DNA from: Microbacterium hydrocarbonoxydans
GTDB lineage: Bacteria; Actinomycetota; Actinomycetes; Actinomycetales; Microbacteriaceae
Assembly: GCF_904831005.1 (NCBI RefSeq)
Contig: NZ_LR882982.1
Span: 1,922,001-1,986,000 of the forward strand
DNA length: 64,000 nucleotides
Direction: 5' to 3'
A model generated the notes under the pieces. The model made no database searches. It was not told the DNA's origin and saw only the letters and a program-made list of their open reading frames with translations. Positions 1 through 8,703 of this stretch are shown piece after piece. How positions within the stretch are numbered: the stretch's first letter is position 1; each line of letters begins with the position of its first letter. The position numbers and the translations under genes are program-made.

Positions 1-55
1 GCAGTGACCCAGAGTCGTTCACGGTCCCAGATCGACGGCGCCGGCCGATCGAGAG
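1..55. other. left-edge non-coding stretch
   Basis: These bases lie downstream of the minus-strand aminotransferase stop codon. I see no gene, terminator or repeat that can be supported in so short a piece. Confidence 0.4.
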
Positions 56-1210
56 TCATCTATCCACGAGCGTCGCGATGCGCTCGACGGCCTCTGTGAT
101 GATCTCCGGACTCGTTCCGAAGTTCAGCCGGACGAAACCCTTTCCCTGCTCGCCGAAGGCGGGGCCGAAGTGCAGGGCGACCCGTGCCTCCTTGAGGATT
201 CGGCGTGCGGGATTGTCACCCCAACCGAGACCCGACAGGTCGATCCATGCCAGGTATCCGGCGTCGGGGATCCGGTAGCGAGAGGCGGGGAGCTTCGACG
301 CCAGCAGATCCTCGAGCAGCACTCTGTTCTGATCGAGAGTCGCCAGCAGGCCATCGAGCCAGGGGTCGCTCTCCTCTGCGAACGCGGCCACAGCTGCCAG
401 CAGACCGAACTGGCCCGAGCGCCACTCCACTTCGATCGGAAGCCCGCGCACGACCGCGCTGGTCGAATCCGATGCGGTCACCATGAGCGCGCACTTGAGG
501 CCGGCGAGATTGAACGCCTTGCTCGCGCTCACGACGGCGTACCCCACGCGCTGGGCGGCCTCACCCGCGTGCAGGAACGGCGTGAATCCCGACTCCGGCT
601 GAGCGAGGGGCGCGTGAATCTCGTCAGAGACCACGGCGGCCCCGAACTCGTCGGCGATCTCGGCCAGAGCCGTGAGCGTCTCCCGGCTGTGCACCGTGCC
701 GGTCGGATTGTGCGGACTGCAGAGCAGCATCGCCGTGGCGCCGTCTTCGAACGCCGCGCGGATGCCGTCGAGATCGAGTTCCCACCCGGTGCCGGTATAG
801 ACCAGCGGCACGCGCAGGTCTTCTGCACCGGCTTCGGAGATCAGGTCGTAGAAGGGCGGATACACCGGCGGGGTGACGACCACCCTCTCCCCCGGCTGCG
901 TGACCCTGCGAAGGATCTCGACGATCCCCATGCTCACATCGGCCGTGGTCCGCATCCGGGCCGGATCCGGCTCCCACCCGAATCGACGGCGCGCGAACGC
1001 CGCATACGTGGTGGGCAGCGGGGTCCGCGAGGCGATGTACCCCGTGTCGCCGAGATCGACGGCCCGCCGCAATGCACCCGAGATGGCCGGAGCGAGAGGA
1101 AAGTCGGTCTCGGCGACGAAGAGGGGAAGCACGTCGGCGGGATACTCCCGCCACTTCTCACTGCTGCGCTCGCGGAGCTCTGCCAGAGGCAGGGCCGTGA
1201 CCTCGAGCAT
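56..1210 (-). CDS. MalY/PatB-type PLP-dependent aminotransferase / cystathionine beta-lyase
   Basis: A 384-residue fold-type I PLP enzyme, the usual length for the MalY/PatB family of C-S lyases, which cleave cystathionine or cysteine conjugates to pyruvate, ammonia and a thiol. The N-terminus has the family-typical KW.EYP-D-LPLFVAE-DFP stretch (residues 19-38). NPTG sits near 168-171, SDEIHAPL near 195-202, and the Schiff-base lysine is K231 in SASKAFNLAG. It begins 2 nt after the sufT stop codon, so it should be co-transcribed with the suf operon, in a place where many actinobacteria carry SufS and SufU. It is not a SufS-type desulfurase by sequence. The family call is firm; the substrate and any role in sulfur supply are inference. 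Confidence 0.88.
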   Translation of the reverse strand: MLEVTALPLAELRERSSEKWREYPADVLPLFVAETDFPLAPAISGALRRAVDLGDTGYIASRTPLPTTYAAFARRRFGWEPDPARMRTTADVSMGIVEILRRVTQPGERVVVTPPVYPPFYDLISEAGAEDLRVPLVYTGTGWELDLDGIRAAFEDGATAMLLCSPHNPTGTVHSRETLTALAEIADEFGAAVVSDEIHAPLAQPESGFTPFLHAGEAAQRVGYAVVSASKAFNLAGLKCALMVTASDSTSAVVRGLPIEVEWRSGQFGLLAAVAAFAEESDPWLDGLLATLDQNRVLLEDLLASKLPASRYRIPDAGYLAWIDLSGLGWGDNPARRILKEARVALHFGPAFGEQGKGFVRLNFGTSPEIITEAVERIATLVDR

Positions 1211-1212
1211 CC

Positions 1213-1542
1213 TCAGATCGCGAAGCCGAGAGCGCGCATCATGTCGCGACCGTCGTCGGTGATCCGCTCAGGGCCCCACGGCGGCATCCACACCCAGTTG
1301 ATGCGGAAGCGATCGACGACGCTGTCCAGAGCCTGAGCGGTCTGGTCCTCGAGCACGTCGGTCAGCGGGCAGCCTGCGCTGGTCAGCGTCATGTGGATGA
1401 CGAGAGCATCGTTCTCGTCATCCCAGGCGAGATCGTAGATGAGGCCGAGGTCGACGACGTTGATCCCGAGCTCCGGGTCCATGACGTCTTTCAGAGCCTC
1501 GGTGACCTCGTCGTACTTCGCGTCGGTGAGCGTGGCTGTCAT
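1213..1542 (-). CDS. sufT: SufT-like iron-sulfur assembly factor (MIP18/DUF59 family)
   Basis: A 109-residue small acidic protein of the MIP18/DUF59 family, made of essentially one domain: MDPELGINVVDLGLIYD near the N-terminus and the TSAGCPLTDVLEDQ loop holding the conserved cysteine, ending with the family-typical W-PPWGPERI segment. Such proteins help mature Fe-S clusters and commonly sit in suf operons of Gram-positive bacteria. The start MTATLTDAKY at 1542 was chosen because a longer reading would overlap sufC, and the shorter product matches the usual family length. It follows sufC by 10 nt and is followed after 2 nt by the C-S lyase. Confidence 0.88.
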   Translation of the reverse strand: MTATLTDAKYDEVTEALKDVMDPELGINVVDLGLIYDLAWDDENDALVIHMTLTSAGCPLTDVLEDQTAQALDSVVDRFRINWVWMPPWGPERITDDGRDMMRALGFAI

Positions 1543-1552
1543 GCCGATCAGC

Positions 1553-2323
1553 CTACGCCTCGATGGGGGCTGCAGGGTCGAGGAAGCGGTCGTATCCCTC
1601 GTCCTCGAGCCGGTCAGCGAGCTCAGGGCCACCCTCTTCGACGATCTTTCCCGCGACGACCACGTGCACGAAGTCGGGGCGGATGTAGCGGAGGATGCGG
1701 GTGTAGTGCGTGATCAGCAGCACACCGAGCCCGGTCGACTCCTTGGCGCGGTTGACGCCCTCCGATACGATCTTGAGCGCGTCGACGTCGAGACCCGAGT
1801 CCGTCTCGTCGAGGATCGCGAACTGGGGCTTGAGCACCTCGAGCTGAAGGATCTCGTGACGCTTCTTCTCGCCTCCGGAGAAGCCCTCGTTGACGTTGCG
1901 CTGAGCGAACTTCGGGTCCATGCGCAGGTTGGCCATGGCTGCCTTGACGTCCTTGGTCCAGCCGCGGATCGCCGGTGCTTCACCGTCGAGAGCGGTCTTC
2001 GCCGTACGGAGGAAGTTCGTGACGGTCACACCGGGGATCTCGACCGGGTACTGCATCGCGAGGAAGAGACCGGCACGGGCGCGCTCATCGACGCTCATCG
2101 CGAGCACGTCCTGGCCGTCGAACGTGATCGAGCCCGATGTCACGGTGTACTTCGGGTGACCGGCGATCGTGTAGGCGAGCGTCGACTTGCCCGAGCCGTT
2201 GGGGCCCATGATCGCGTGCGTCTCACCGGTGTTCATGGTGAGGGTGATTCCGTTGAGGATCGGGGTGGTACCCGCCTCGGTCTCGACCGTCACGTGCAGG
2301 TCGCGGATTTCGAGAACAGACAT
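1553..2323 (-). CDS. sufC: SufC, Fe-S cluster assembly ATPase
   Basis: A 256-residue ABC-type ATPase that powers the SufBCD scaffold for Fe-S cluster assembly in the cytosol. Walker A is GPNGSGKST (about 40-48), the SufC-type signature is FSGGEKKR (148-155), Walker B FAILDE (168-173) is followed by the SufC hallmark TDSGLD, and the switch His is H206 in LLITHYT. It has no transmembrane segment and no export partner. Its start is directly abutted by the stop codon of the Rieske ferredoxin gene, so the two are translated from one mRNA. Confidence 0.97.
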   Translation of the reverse strand: MSVLEIRDLHVTVETEAGTTPILNGITLTMNTGETHAIMGPNGSGKSTLAYTIAGHPKYTVTSGSITFDGQDVLAMSVDERARAGLFLAMQYPVEIPGVTVTNFLRTAKTALDGEAPAIRGWTKDVKAAMANLRMDPKFAQRNVNEGFSGGEKKRHEILQLEVLKPQFAILDETDSGLDVDALKIVSEGVNRAKESTGLGVLLITHYTRILRYIRPDFVHVVVAGKIVEEGGPELADRLEDEGYDRFLDPAAPIEA

Positions 2324-2650
2324 TCAGACTTCCTTCGTCACAGTCGGGTCGATGAGCACGTCGTCGCCGTCGATCTCGACGACGTAGACCGGAACGGGCT
2401 CATAAGCAGGGAGATTCTGGGGCTTGCCGGTGAGCAGCGAGAACGCGGAGCCGTGTGCCCAGCATTCGACCGTGTCACCTTCGACGAAGCCTTCGGCGAG
2501 AGAGATGTCACCGTGCGTGCAGGTGTCGCCGATCGCGTGGATGACGCCCTCGGAATCTTTGATCACGGTGATGGGAACGCCGCTCGGCTCGACGCGGATC
2601 GGCATGTCCTGCTCGAGTTCCGCGACGCCGCACACGCGCTCGGCGCTCAC
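2324..2650 (-). CDS. Rieske-type [2Fe-2S] ferredoxin of the suf operon
   Basis: A 108-residue small Rieske protein. The cluster ligands are visible as C44-T-H46 and C63-W-A-H66, with the second box followed by GSAFSLLTG. It belongs to the group annotated as non-heme iron oxygenase ferredoxin subunits, but no oxygenase is nearby. It lies between sufD and sufC, overlapping the sufD stop codon by 4 bp. In actinobacteria this protein is a regular member of suf operons, so an electron-transfer role in cluster assembly is the likely job; that role is inference. Confidence 0.9.
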   Translation of the reverse strand: MSAERVCGVAELEQDMPIRVEPSGVPITVIKDSEGVIHAIGDTCTHGDISLAEGFVEGDTVECWAHGSAFSLLTGKPQNLPAYEPVPVYVVEIDGDDVLIDPTVTKEV

Positions 2651-3852
2651 GCGTTCACCTCGGCGAGCTCCGTCTCGATCGCGTCGAGCAGCTCGGTCTC
2701 GAGCGCCGGGATGCCCAGGCGCTGCACGATGTCAGTGAGGAATCCGAGCACCACGAGTCGGCGGGCCTCCTCTTCGCTGATGCCTCGCGCCTGCAGGTAG
2801 AACAGCTGCTCGTCGTCGAAGCGACCGGTGGCGCTGGCGTGACCGGCACCGAGGATGTCGCCTGTCTCGATCTCGAGGTTCGGGATCGAGTCGGCGCGAG
2901 CGCCCTCGGTGAGCACCAGGTTGCGGTTGGCCTCGTACGAGTCGGTGCCCGTCGCATCCGCGCCGATCAGCACGTCGCCGATCCAGACGCTGTGTGCGCC
3001 CTGGCCCTGGAGCGCTCCCTTGTAGAGCACGTCGCCCTTGGTGTGCGGACCCTTGTGGTGCAGGTAGACCTGGCTCTCGAGGTGCTGCCCGGCATCCGCG
3101 TAGGACAGGCCGTAGAGGTAGCCCTCGGATCCGGCCCCCGCGAGCTCGACGCTCGGGTTCACACGCACGACTCCGCCGCCGAAGCTGATCACGAAGTGCT
3201 TGAGCGTGGCATCCGCGTCGACGCGCGCCTGGTGGGCCGACGTGTGCATGGCCGCATCCTGCCACTGCTGCAGGCTGATGACCGTGAGCTTCGCACCGTC
3301 ACGGACGATGATCTCGACGTTCTGCGAGTACTGCGCGGCGCCGGTGTGCTGGAGCACGACGGTCGCTGAGCTGTGCTCGAGCGCCTCGATCACGATGTGG
3401 GCGTCTGCGCGGAGTTCGGCTCCGAGCCCGTCGATCGAGACGAGGATCGGCTCTGCCACCTCTTCTTCACGAGGGATGCGGATGTGCAGCGCCTCCGTCG
3501 AGCCCTGCCACGCGACCGCCGAGGTGATGTCTTCTGCGAGGAAGACCTCTCCGCGCGGTGCGGCGTCGGCAGCGAGCGGAGAGGACACGTACTTCTGTCC
3601 CTCGCCGAAGGAGTAGCTCACTCCGTCGTTCGATCCGGCGACCTCGAAGAGTGGGGCGAGCTTGGCGACCGGAGTGTGCTTCCAGTTCACCTCGCGACCG
3701 GTCGGCGCGCCGAAGTCGGCGGGCTCGAAGGAGTGCGGACGCTCCGAGCGGGTCTGCACAGGCACGAAGCCGGCGTCCGAGACCTGAGCTGCGGGGTCGA
3801 TGTGCGCGTTCGTATGCTGCGCCTCGCTGGGCGCTGTCGTCGAGGCCGCCAT
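2647..3852 (-). CDS. sufD: SufD, Fe-S cluster scaffold subunit
   Basis: A 401-residue member of the SufB/SufD family. The long central region is the beta-helix core (roughly 90-330), and the C-terminus carries the family end motif [26 protein letters not shown] (quoted here by features: QLFYLQ..G..EEEA, about 345-370). SufD pairs with SufB and binds SufC, acting in iron acquisition and cluster assembly. The start codon directly abuts the SufB stop codon, and the 3' end overlaps the Rieske gene by 4 bp, consistent with tight stoichiometric translation. Confidence 0.96.
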   Translation of the reverse strand: MAASTTAPSEAQHTNAHIDPAAQVSDAGFVPVQTRSERPHSFEPADFGAPTGREVNWKHTPVAKLAPLFEVAGSNDGVSYSFGEGQKYVSSPLAADAAPRGEVFLAEDITSAVAWQGSTEALHIRIPREEEVAEPILVSIDGLGAELRADAHIVIEALEHSSATVVLQHTGAAQYSQNVEIIVRDGAKLTVISLQQWQDAAMHTSAHQARVDADATLKHFVISFGGGVVRVNPSVELAGAGSEGYLYGLSYADAGQHLESQVYLHHKGPHTKGDVLYKGALQGQGAHSVWIGDVLIGADATGTDSYEANRNLVLTEGARADSIPNLEIETGDILGAGHASATGRFDDEQLFYLQARGISEEEARRLVVLGFLTDIVQRLGIPALETELLDAIETELAEVNA

Positions 3853-5271
3853 TTAGCCGACCGATCCTTCCATGCCCATTTCGATGAGCTTGTTCAATTC
3901 CATCGCGTACTCCATGGGCAGTTCACGCGCGATCGGCTCGATGAAGCCGCGCACGATCATCGCCATCGCCTCGTCCTCGGGCATGCCGCGGGACTGCAGG
4001 TAGAAGAGCTGCTCCTCGCTGACCTTCGAGACCGTGGCCTCGTGGCCGAGCTGCACGTCGTCGACACGGATGTCGATCGCCGGGTAGGTGTCGGAGCGCG
4101 ACTTCGTGTCGACCAGCAGCGCATCGCAGCGCACGGTGTTCGCGGAGTGGTGCGCGTTCGCGTCGACCCGCACTTCGCCGCGGTATCCCGCACGACCTCC
4201 GCCACGGGCGATCGACTTCGAGACGATCGACGACTGCGTGTACGGGGCCATGTGGATCATCTTGGCGCCGGCGTCCTGGTGCTGCCCGGGTCCTGCGAAG
4301 GCGACCGAGAGAGTCTCGCCCTTGGCGTGCTCGCCCATCAGGTAGATCGACGGGTACTTCATGGTCACCTTGGAGCCGATGTTGCCGTCGACCCACTCCA
4401 TGGTCGCGCCCTCGTGCGCGACAGCGCGCTTGGTGACCAGGTTGTAGACGTTGTTCGACCAGTTCTGGATCGTGGTGTACCGAACGCGGGCGTTCTTCTT
4501 CACGATGATCTCGACCACGGCCGAGTGCAGCGAGTCCGACTTGTAGATCGGAGCCGTGCAGCCCTCGATGTAGTGGACGTAGCTGTCCTCGTCGGCGATG
4601 ATCAGCGTGCGCTCGAACTGACCCATGTTCTCGGTGTTGATGCGGAAGTACGCCTGCAGCGGGATCTCGACGTGCACGCCCTTGGGGACGTAGACGAACG
4701 ATCCGCCCGACCAGACGGCGGTGTTGAGCGCGGCGAACTTGTTGTCTCCCGCCGGGATCACAGTGCCGAAGTACTCCTCGAAGAACTCGGGGTGCTCGCG
4801 AAGAGCCGTGTCGGTGTCCATGAAGATGACGCCCTGCTCCTCCAGGTCCTCGCGGATCTGGTGGTAGACGACCTCGGACTCGTACTGAGCCGCGACACCC
4901 GCCACGAGGCGCTGGCGCTCGGCCTCGGGGATGCCGAGGCGCTCGTAGGTCTCACGGATCTCTGCCGGAAGGTCTTCCCACGACTGCGCCTGCTTCTCGG
5001 TGGAGCGCACGAAGTACTTGATGTTGTCGAAGTCGATCTCGCTGAGATCTGCACCCCAGGTCGGCATCGGCTTGCGTCCGAAGAGCTGATAACCCTTGAG
5101 ACGGGTCTTCAGCATCCATTCGGGCTCATGCTTGAGCGCCGAGATCCCGCGCACCACCTCTTCGGAGATTCCACGCTTGGCGATGGCTCCGGCGGCATCT
5201 TCGTCATGCCATCCGAATTCGTACACCCCCAGGCTGTCAAGCTCCGGCCGGTCGATCAGCACATCCGACAT
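3853..5271 (-). CDS. sufB: SufB, Fe-S cluster scaffold subunit
   Basis: A 472-residue SufB, the scaffold on which [Fe-S] clusters are built by the SufBCD complex. Family marks include [23 protein letters not shown], the C-terminal region with [11 protein letters not shown] (the conserved Cys needed in SufB) and [17 protein letters not shown] directly precedes the ATG (a start at 5274), but the GAGGAG ribosome site is 6 nt from the ATG and only 3 nt from the GTG, so I chose 5271. It is the first gene of the suf operon. No sufR repressor gene is adjacent. Confidence 0.96.
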   Translation of the reverse strand: MSDVLIDRPELDSLGVYEFGWHDEDAAGAIAKRGISEEVVRGISALKHEPEWMLKTRLKGYQLFGRKPMPTWGADLSEIDFDNIKYFVRSTEKQAQSWEDLPAEIRETYERLGIPEAERQRLVAGVAAQYESEVVYHQIREDLEEQGVIFMDTDTALREHPEFFEEYFGTVIPAGDNKFAALNTAVWSGGSFVYVPKGVHVEIPLQAYFRINTENMGQFERTLIIADEDSYVHYIEGCTAPIYKSDSLHSAVVEIIVKKNARVRYTTIQNWSNNVYNLVTKRAVAHEGATMEWVDGNIGSKVTMKYPSIYLMGEHAKGETLSVAFAGPGQHQDAGAKMIHMAPYTQSSIVSKSIARGGGRAGYRGEVRVDANAHHSANTVRCDALLVDTKSRSDTYPAIDIRVDDVQLGHEATVSKVSEEQLFYLQSRGMPEDEAMAMIVRGFIEPIARELPMEYAMELNKLIEMGMEGSVG

Positions 5272-5503
5272 CACACACTCTCCTCACAGGTCCCAAACGG
5301 TGTCATCCGCCCCGACACACCTGATCCCCGTCGAGTCTGCGGGAGCGGGTGCCGTTGGTGGGCCCTCATCACCGGCGCTTCCATCGCGCCTAAACTGTTA
5401 GTGATGGTGCAGCGCGGTCAGCGCTCATCACAACAATCCGATTCTACAGGTTCCGCCTGAAGACAGGGCCGCTCGCCGTGTCCGCCGCGGTTCGGAGAGA
5501 CTT
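5272..5503. promoter_or_regulatory. divergent suf / ctaA intergenic region with imperfect palindrome
   Basis: This 232-bp region must hold the promoters of the minus-strand suf operon and plus-strand ctaA. Two symmetric elements are visible. CTAA-ACTG-TTAG lies at about 5390-5401. A larger hairpin at 5401-5431 has outer arms GTGATG/CATCAC and inner arms AGCGC/GCGCT around GGTCA. They could be a shared operator, but no known binding motif is matched. ctaA has a GGAGAG ribosome site 4 nt before its ATG. Confidence 0.4.
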
Positions 5504-6613
5504 ATGCCCGAGACGACGATCTCCTCCCCCACGATCACCTCGACCGCGTCGTCGACCCACGCCGCTCTGTGGGGACGCGCACTGCGCGTCTTCGCATGGC
5601 TGTCGTTCCTCGCTCAGACGATCATCATCGGCACCGGCGGGGCCGTCAGGCTGACCGGTTCGGGACTCGGATGCTCGGAGTGGCCGCTCTGCACGCCCGA
5701 GTCGCTCGTGCCGATCTATGCCGATCAAGGAATCCACGGCATCATCGAGTTCGGCAACCGAGTCATGACGGGCGTCGTGGGCATCATCGCCCTCGCCGTG
5801 CTCCTTCTGGTGCTGGCGCGCGTCGGAGGCAAGCGCCTCGTCTTCTCCGCGCTGCGCTTCGCCGCATCCGGCATCGTCGCCGCCGGCGTCGTGTTCTTCC
5901 TCGTCTCGGCCATCGGGCTTCCCGCGACTCCCTTCGCGATGGGCGCCCTGCTCATCACGGTGATCGCCGCGATCGTGCGCTCGGTTCGTCTCACCACGGA
6001 TCGGCGAGACCTCGTCGTCTTGGCCTGGGTCGTGCTGGCCGGGGTCGTCGCCCAGGCACTCGTCGGCGGCATCACCGTGCTCACAGGGCTGAACCCGTTC
6101 ATCGTCGGGTTCCACTACGTCTCATCGCTGCTGCTCGTCTGCGTCACCGCCGCCTTCCTGGTGCGCCTCTACACCCCCGCGCTCCCGCGCGAGCGGGCCG
6201 TGCCGAAGTGGTTCGCGATCCTCACGCACATCACCGGCCTCGCTCTCGCCGTCACGATCGTGTTCGGGGTGCTCACCACCGGTTCGGGGCCTCACTCGGG
6301 CGATGCCGATGTGCTGCGTCACGGGTTCGACGCGACCGTCCTCGCGCACGTTCACTCATGGCCCGGTTACATCCTCGCCGGACTCGTGCTCGCCCTCACC
6401 GTGTCTGCGTGGGCTCTTCGCCTCGAGCCGCGACGCTGGCTGCTGGTGCTCGTGATCGCGATCCTCGTTCAGGTCGCCGTGGGCGTCTGGCAGGCCCGCG
6501 AGGGTCTTCCTCCTGTGCTCGTCGGCATCCACATGGTGCTCGCCTCGCTGTCGGCCGCCGCGTACACCGTCGTGGCGCTCCATCTCAAGAAGCCGGTCGG
6601 CGCTCGGGACTGA
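5504..6613 (+). CDS. ctaA: CtaA/COX15-type heme A synthase
   Basis: A 369-residue integral membrane protein with about eight hydrophobic segments, matching the CtaA/COX15 family that oxidises heme O to heme A for the aa3 cytochrome oxidase. The family box GGAVRLTGSGLGCSEWPLC begins near residue 45, followed by EFGNRVMTG, GFHYVSS (His), a HVHSWPGY segment (His) and a final IHM near the C-terminus; these histidines are the expected heme ligands. It is divergent from the suf operon and lies about 550 nt from the 3' end of ctaB, the next-to-last step of the same pathway. Confidence 0.95.
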   Translation: MPETTISSPTITSTASSTHAALWGRALRVFAWLSFLAQTIIIGTGGAVRLTGSGLGCSEWPLCTPESLVPIYADQGIHGIIEFGNRVMTGVVGIIALAVLLLVLARVGGKRLVFSALRFAASGIVAAGVVFFLVSAIGLPATPFAMGALLITVIAAIVRSVRLTTDRRDLVVLAWVVLAGVVAQALVGGITVLTGLNPFIVGFHYVSSLLLVCVTAAFLVRLYTPALPRERAVPKWFAILTHITGLALAVTIVFGVLTTGSGPHSGDADVLRHGFDATVLAHVHSWPGYILAGLVLALTVSAWALRLEPRRWLLVLVIAILVQVAVGVWQAREGLPPVLVGIHMVLASLSAAAYTVVALHLKKPVGARD

Positions 6614-6662
6614 TCCCGCTTCTCGCCCCCCCCTAGATCACGCCGCGCCCGGTCGGCCGCGA

Positions 6663-6707
6663 GCTGTGATGTCGCACACAGTGGATGCACAGCTGCGACA
6701 TCACAGC
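6663..6707. repeat. perfect 14-bp inverted repeat downstream of ctaA
   Basis: GCTGTGATGTCGCA at 6663-6676 is perfectly inverted at 6694-6707 around a 17-nt loop. It lies 50 nt after the ctaA stop codon and 31 nt before the next start codon. It lacks a T-run, so it may be a U-less actinobacterial terminator or a dispersed palindromic repeat. Confidence 0.7.
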
Positions 6708-6737
6708 CTCATCAGTTCGTCGTGCAACGTGGCGGGC

Positions 6738-7220
6738 ATGAACAAGTCACTGACACGCAGCATCGGCTTCTGGCTCCTCCTCCTACTCTCGCTCAGCTCG
6801 ACGGGAGTCGGCGGCTGGCTCATCGCCGGGCAGATCGGCACGATGACGAGCACGCTGCTCGACGGCACGGCGACCGGCATAGAGGTCTACGTGGGCCAGT
6901 CGCTCGTCGTCGTCGGCGCGGCCCTGCTCGGTGCCGGAGTGCTCGGCATCCTCCTCGCCGTCGCGCTCACCGCCGTGCAGGCGCTGATGCCCGCAGCGAA
7001 GCCCGCGGTGGTGGAACCCGTCGAGTGGACGTCGGAGTCGGATCCGACCGATGAGGGCGAGAAGACGCTCGACGACAGCGCCGCGTCGGAGCCCGCCGAG
7101 TCGACGAAATCAGACGCCGAGTCGACGAACTCAGACGCCGAGTCGACGACCTCAGACGCCGAGGCTCAGAACGGCAGCAGCGGGTCGACCGCGACGGCCA
7201 CGAAGATCAGCGTCAAGTAG
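6738..7220 (+). CDS. two-TM membrane protein with repetitive acidic tail
   Basis: A 160-residue protein of unknown function. The start [10 protein letters not shown] was preferred to a longer reading that would run through the 6663-6707 palindrome. Hydrophobic segments lie at roughly 9-30 and 50-78. The C-terminal third is acidic and Ser/Thr/Glu-rich and ends in three near-identical 7-residue units ([21 protein letters not shown]) encoded by 21-bp tandem repeats at about 7097-7160. The last 55 nt run antisense over the 3' end of ctaB. Its place between ctaA and ctaB suggests it arose beside the heme genes, but nothing shows a role in heme synthesis. Confidence 0.65.
   Translation: MNKSLTRSIGFWLLLLLSLSSTGVGGWLIAGQIGTMTSTLLDGTATGIEVYVGQSLVVVGAALLGAGVLGILLAVALTAVQALMPAAKPAVVEPVEWTSESDPTDEGEKTLDDSAASEPAESTKSDAESTNSDAESTTSDAEAQNGSSGSTATATKISVK
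7097..7160 (+). repeat. three 21-bp tandem repeats in a coding tail
   Basis: Three consecutive 21-bp units, each a variant of GAGTCGACGA..TCAGACGCC, encode the EST.SDA repeats at the end of the membrane protein. They differ by one or two bases in the codon that reads Lys, Asn or Thr, which points to recent slippage or unit duplication. Confidence 0.75.
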
Positions 7221-8107
7221 GTGATCGAGGCGTGGAAGACTCGCATCGGCCGCGCCTCGTTCCCTCGCACCGCCTGGTTGTAGAGACGGTGGGATTCGTA
7301 GATGAACCATCCGCCGAACACCGCGGCGGAGACGCCGTAGACGAGTCCCATGTTCGCGATCGGGATGAGGAGCAGTGAGCAGGCGACGGTCGCCCACGCA
7401 TACAGGATGACCTGAAGGCCCACCTGCGAGGCGTTGCGCGTGACGCCGAGCATGGGCACGTCGACGTCTTCGTAGTCGTCCTTGTACTTCATCGAGAGCG
7501 GCCAGTAGTGCGGCGGCGTCCAGAGGAAGATGAGCGCGAAGAGGATGAACGCCGGCCAGTCCAGCGATCCGGTGACCGCGGCCCAGCCGATGAGAACTGG
7601 GAAGCACCCCGCGATGCCGCCCCAGATGATGTTCTGCTCGGTGCGACGCTTGAGGATCATCGTGTAGATCACGACGTAGAAGAAGATCGCGGTCGCCGAC
7701 AGCGTCGCGGCCAGCCAGTTGGTCGTGAACCAGAGCCACACGGTCGAGACGACCGCGAGCGTCCACGAGAAGATGAGCGCGCCGCGAGGCGTGATCTCCC
7801 CCGTCACCAACGGACGGTTCTCGGTGCGGTGCATATGCGCGTCGATGTCGCGATCGAGGTACATGTTGAACGCAGCGGCGGATCCCGCGCTCAGCGAGCC
7901 GCCGATCACGGTGGCCAGCACGAGCAGCATGTCGGGGAGCCCGCCCTGGGCGAGGAACATCACCGGGACGGTGGACACCAGCAGCAGTTCGAGGACGCGC
8001 GGCTTGGTGAGGGCGACGTACGCCTTCACGGTACGACCGATGGACTTCTTCACAACGGTCTGATCAGACATCGTCGAGATCTCGATCGCCTCCTCCGCAC
8101 GCGTCAC
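7166..8107 (-). CDS. ctaB: CtaB/CyoE protoheme IX farnesyltransferase (heme O synthase)
   Basis: A UbiA-family membrane prenyltransferase of 313 residues that adds farnesyl to heme B to make heme O, the substrate of CtaA. The first Asp-rich motif [12 protein letters not shown](H)RT (about 100-113) and the second with the [15 protein letters not shown] region are present, with about nine membrane segments. The start is uncertain. The GTG at 8107 lies 12 nt below a TAGACT -10 box (8120-8125). An ATG at 8071 would leave a GAGGAGG site 17 nt away, so I kept the GTG. The 3' end overlaps the convergent membrane protein gene by 55 nt. Confidence 0.93.
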   Translation of the reverse strand: MTRAEEAIEISTMSDQTVVKKSIGRTVKAYVALTKPRVLELLLVSTVPVMFLAQGGLPDMLLVLATVIGGSLSAGSAAAFNMYLDRDIDAHMHRTENRPLVTGEITPRGALIFSWTLAVVSTVWLWFTTNWLAATLSATAIFFYVVIYTMILKRRTEQNIIWGGIAGCFPVLIGWAAVTGSLDWPAFILFALIFLWTPPHYWPLSMKYKDDYEDVDVPMLGVTRNASQVGLQVILYAWATVACSLLLIPIANMGLVYGVSAAVFGGWFIYESHRLYNQAVRGNEARPMRVFHASITYLTLIFVAVAVDPLLPF

Positions 8108-8187
8108 GACAGCTTTTCCAGTCTAAGGCACAGCGATGCTGTGGATAACGCGCCCGCCGCCTTCCCCATCGCGGCTACCGTGACCGG

Positions 8188-8703
8188 GTGATGCCGCTCC
8201 ACCGCCCAGTACTCCCGCTCGCGGCGGTCGTCGCGCTTTCCGCGCTGCTGCTCGGCGGCTGCGCACCCCCGCCCCCGGCGCCGCCGACTCCCACACCTGC
8301 GTTCGCGAGTGAGGCCGAGGCGTTCGCCGCGGCAGAGGAGGTGTACCGGGCATACAACGAAGCCGGAAATCAGCGATCGGACGACGAGCGTTTCCTCACC
8401 GGTGAAGCGCTTTCGAGCGACCTCGATTCCAAGCGCGTGCTGAGCGAGAACGGGCTCCAGATCCTCGGAGCGAGCGAGGTGGTTTCCTTCAAAGGCACTC
8501 ATGCCGACCTCGAGGGTGCAGTAAGTCGAGTTTCAGCGGAGGTCTGTCTGGACATCACGTCGTCGCGCGTAACGGATGCACACGGCACCGATGTGACCCC
8601 CCAAGACCGCGTCAACAGGTGGTTACTCGAGATCGATTTCGTTGGTAAGCCCTCGGAGATGCTGATCGCCGATTCATCTCCAGTGGAGGACGAGACATGT
8701 TGA
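8188..8703 (+). CDS. lipoprotein of unknown function
   Basis: A 171-residue lipoprotein. A signal peptide ends in the lipobox LLGGC, with the acylated Cys at about residue 25, followed by a Pro-rich linker. The body (EAEAFAAAEEVYRAYNEAGN...) looks like an extracytoplasmic alpha/beta domain with a Cys near the middle and one at the end. The GTG at 8188 is exactly 6 nt after a TACCGT hexamer, so a leaderless mRNA is likely; an ATG follows at once as codon 2. The stop codon overlaps the next gene by 7 bp, so both products are probably made and work together. No family was recognised. Confidence 0.75.
   Translation: MMPLHRPVLPLAAVVALSALLLGGCAPPPPAPPTPTPAFASEAEAFAAAEEVYRAYNEAGNQRSDDERFLTGEALSSDLDSKRVLSENGLQILGASEVVSFKGTHADLEGAVSRVSAEVCLDITSSRVTDAHGTDVTPQDRVNRWLLEIDFVGKPSEMLIADSSPVEDETC

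Noticed and set aside
3373..5460. 695-codon plus-strand frame opposite sufD and sufB
   Set aside because: A shadow of conserved Suf proteins.
7097..7160. Short regular repeats as a CRISPR array
   Set aside because: The three 21-bp units are directly adjacent without spacers and encode an in-frame protein tail.
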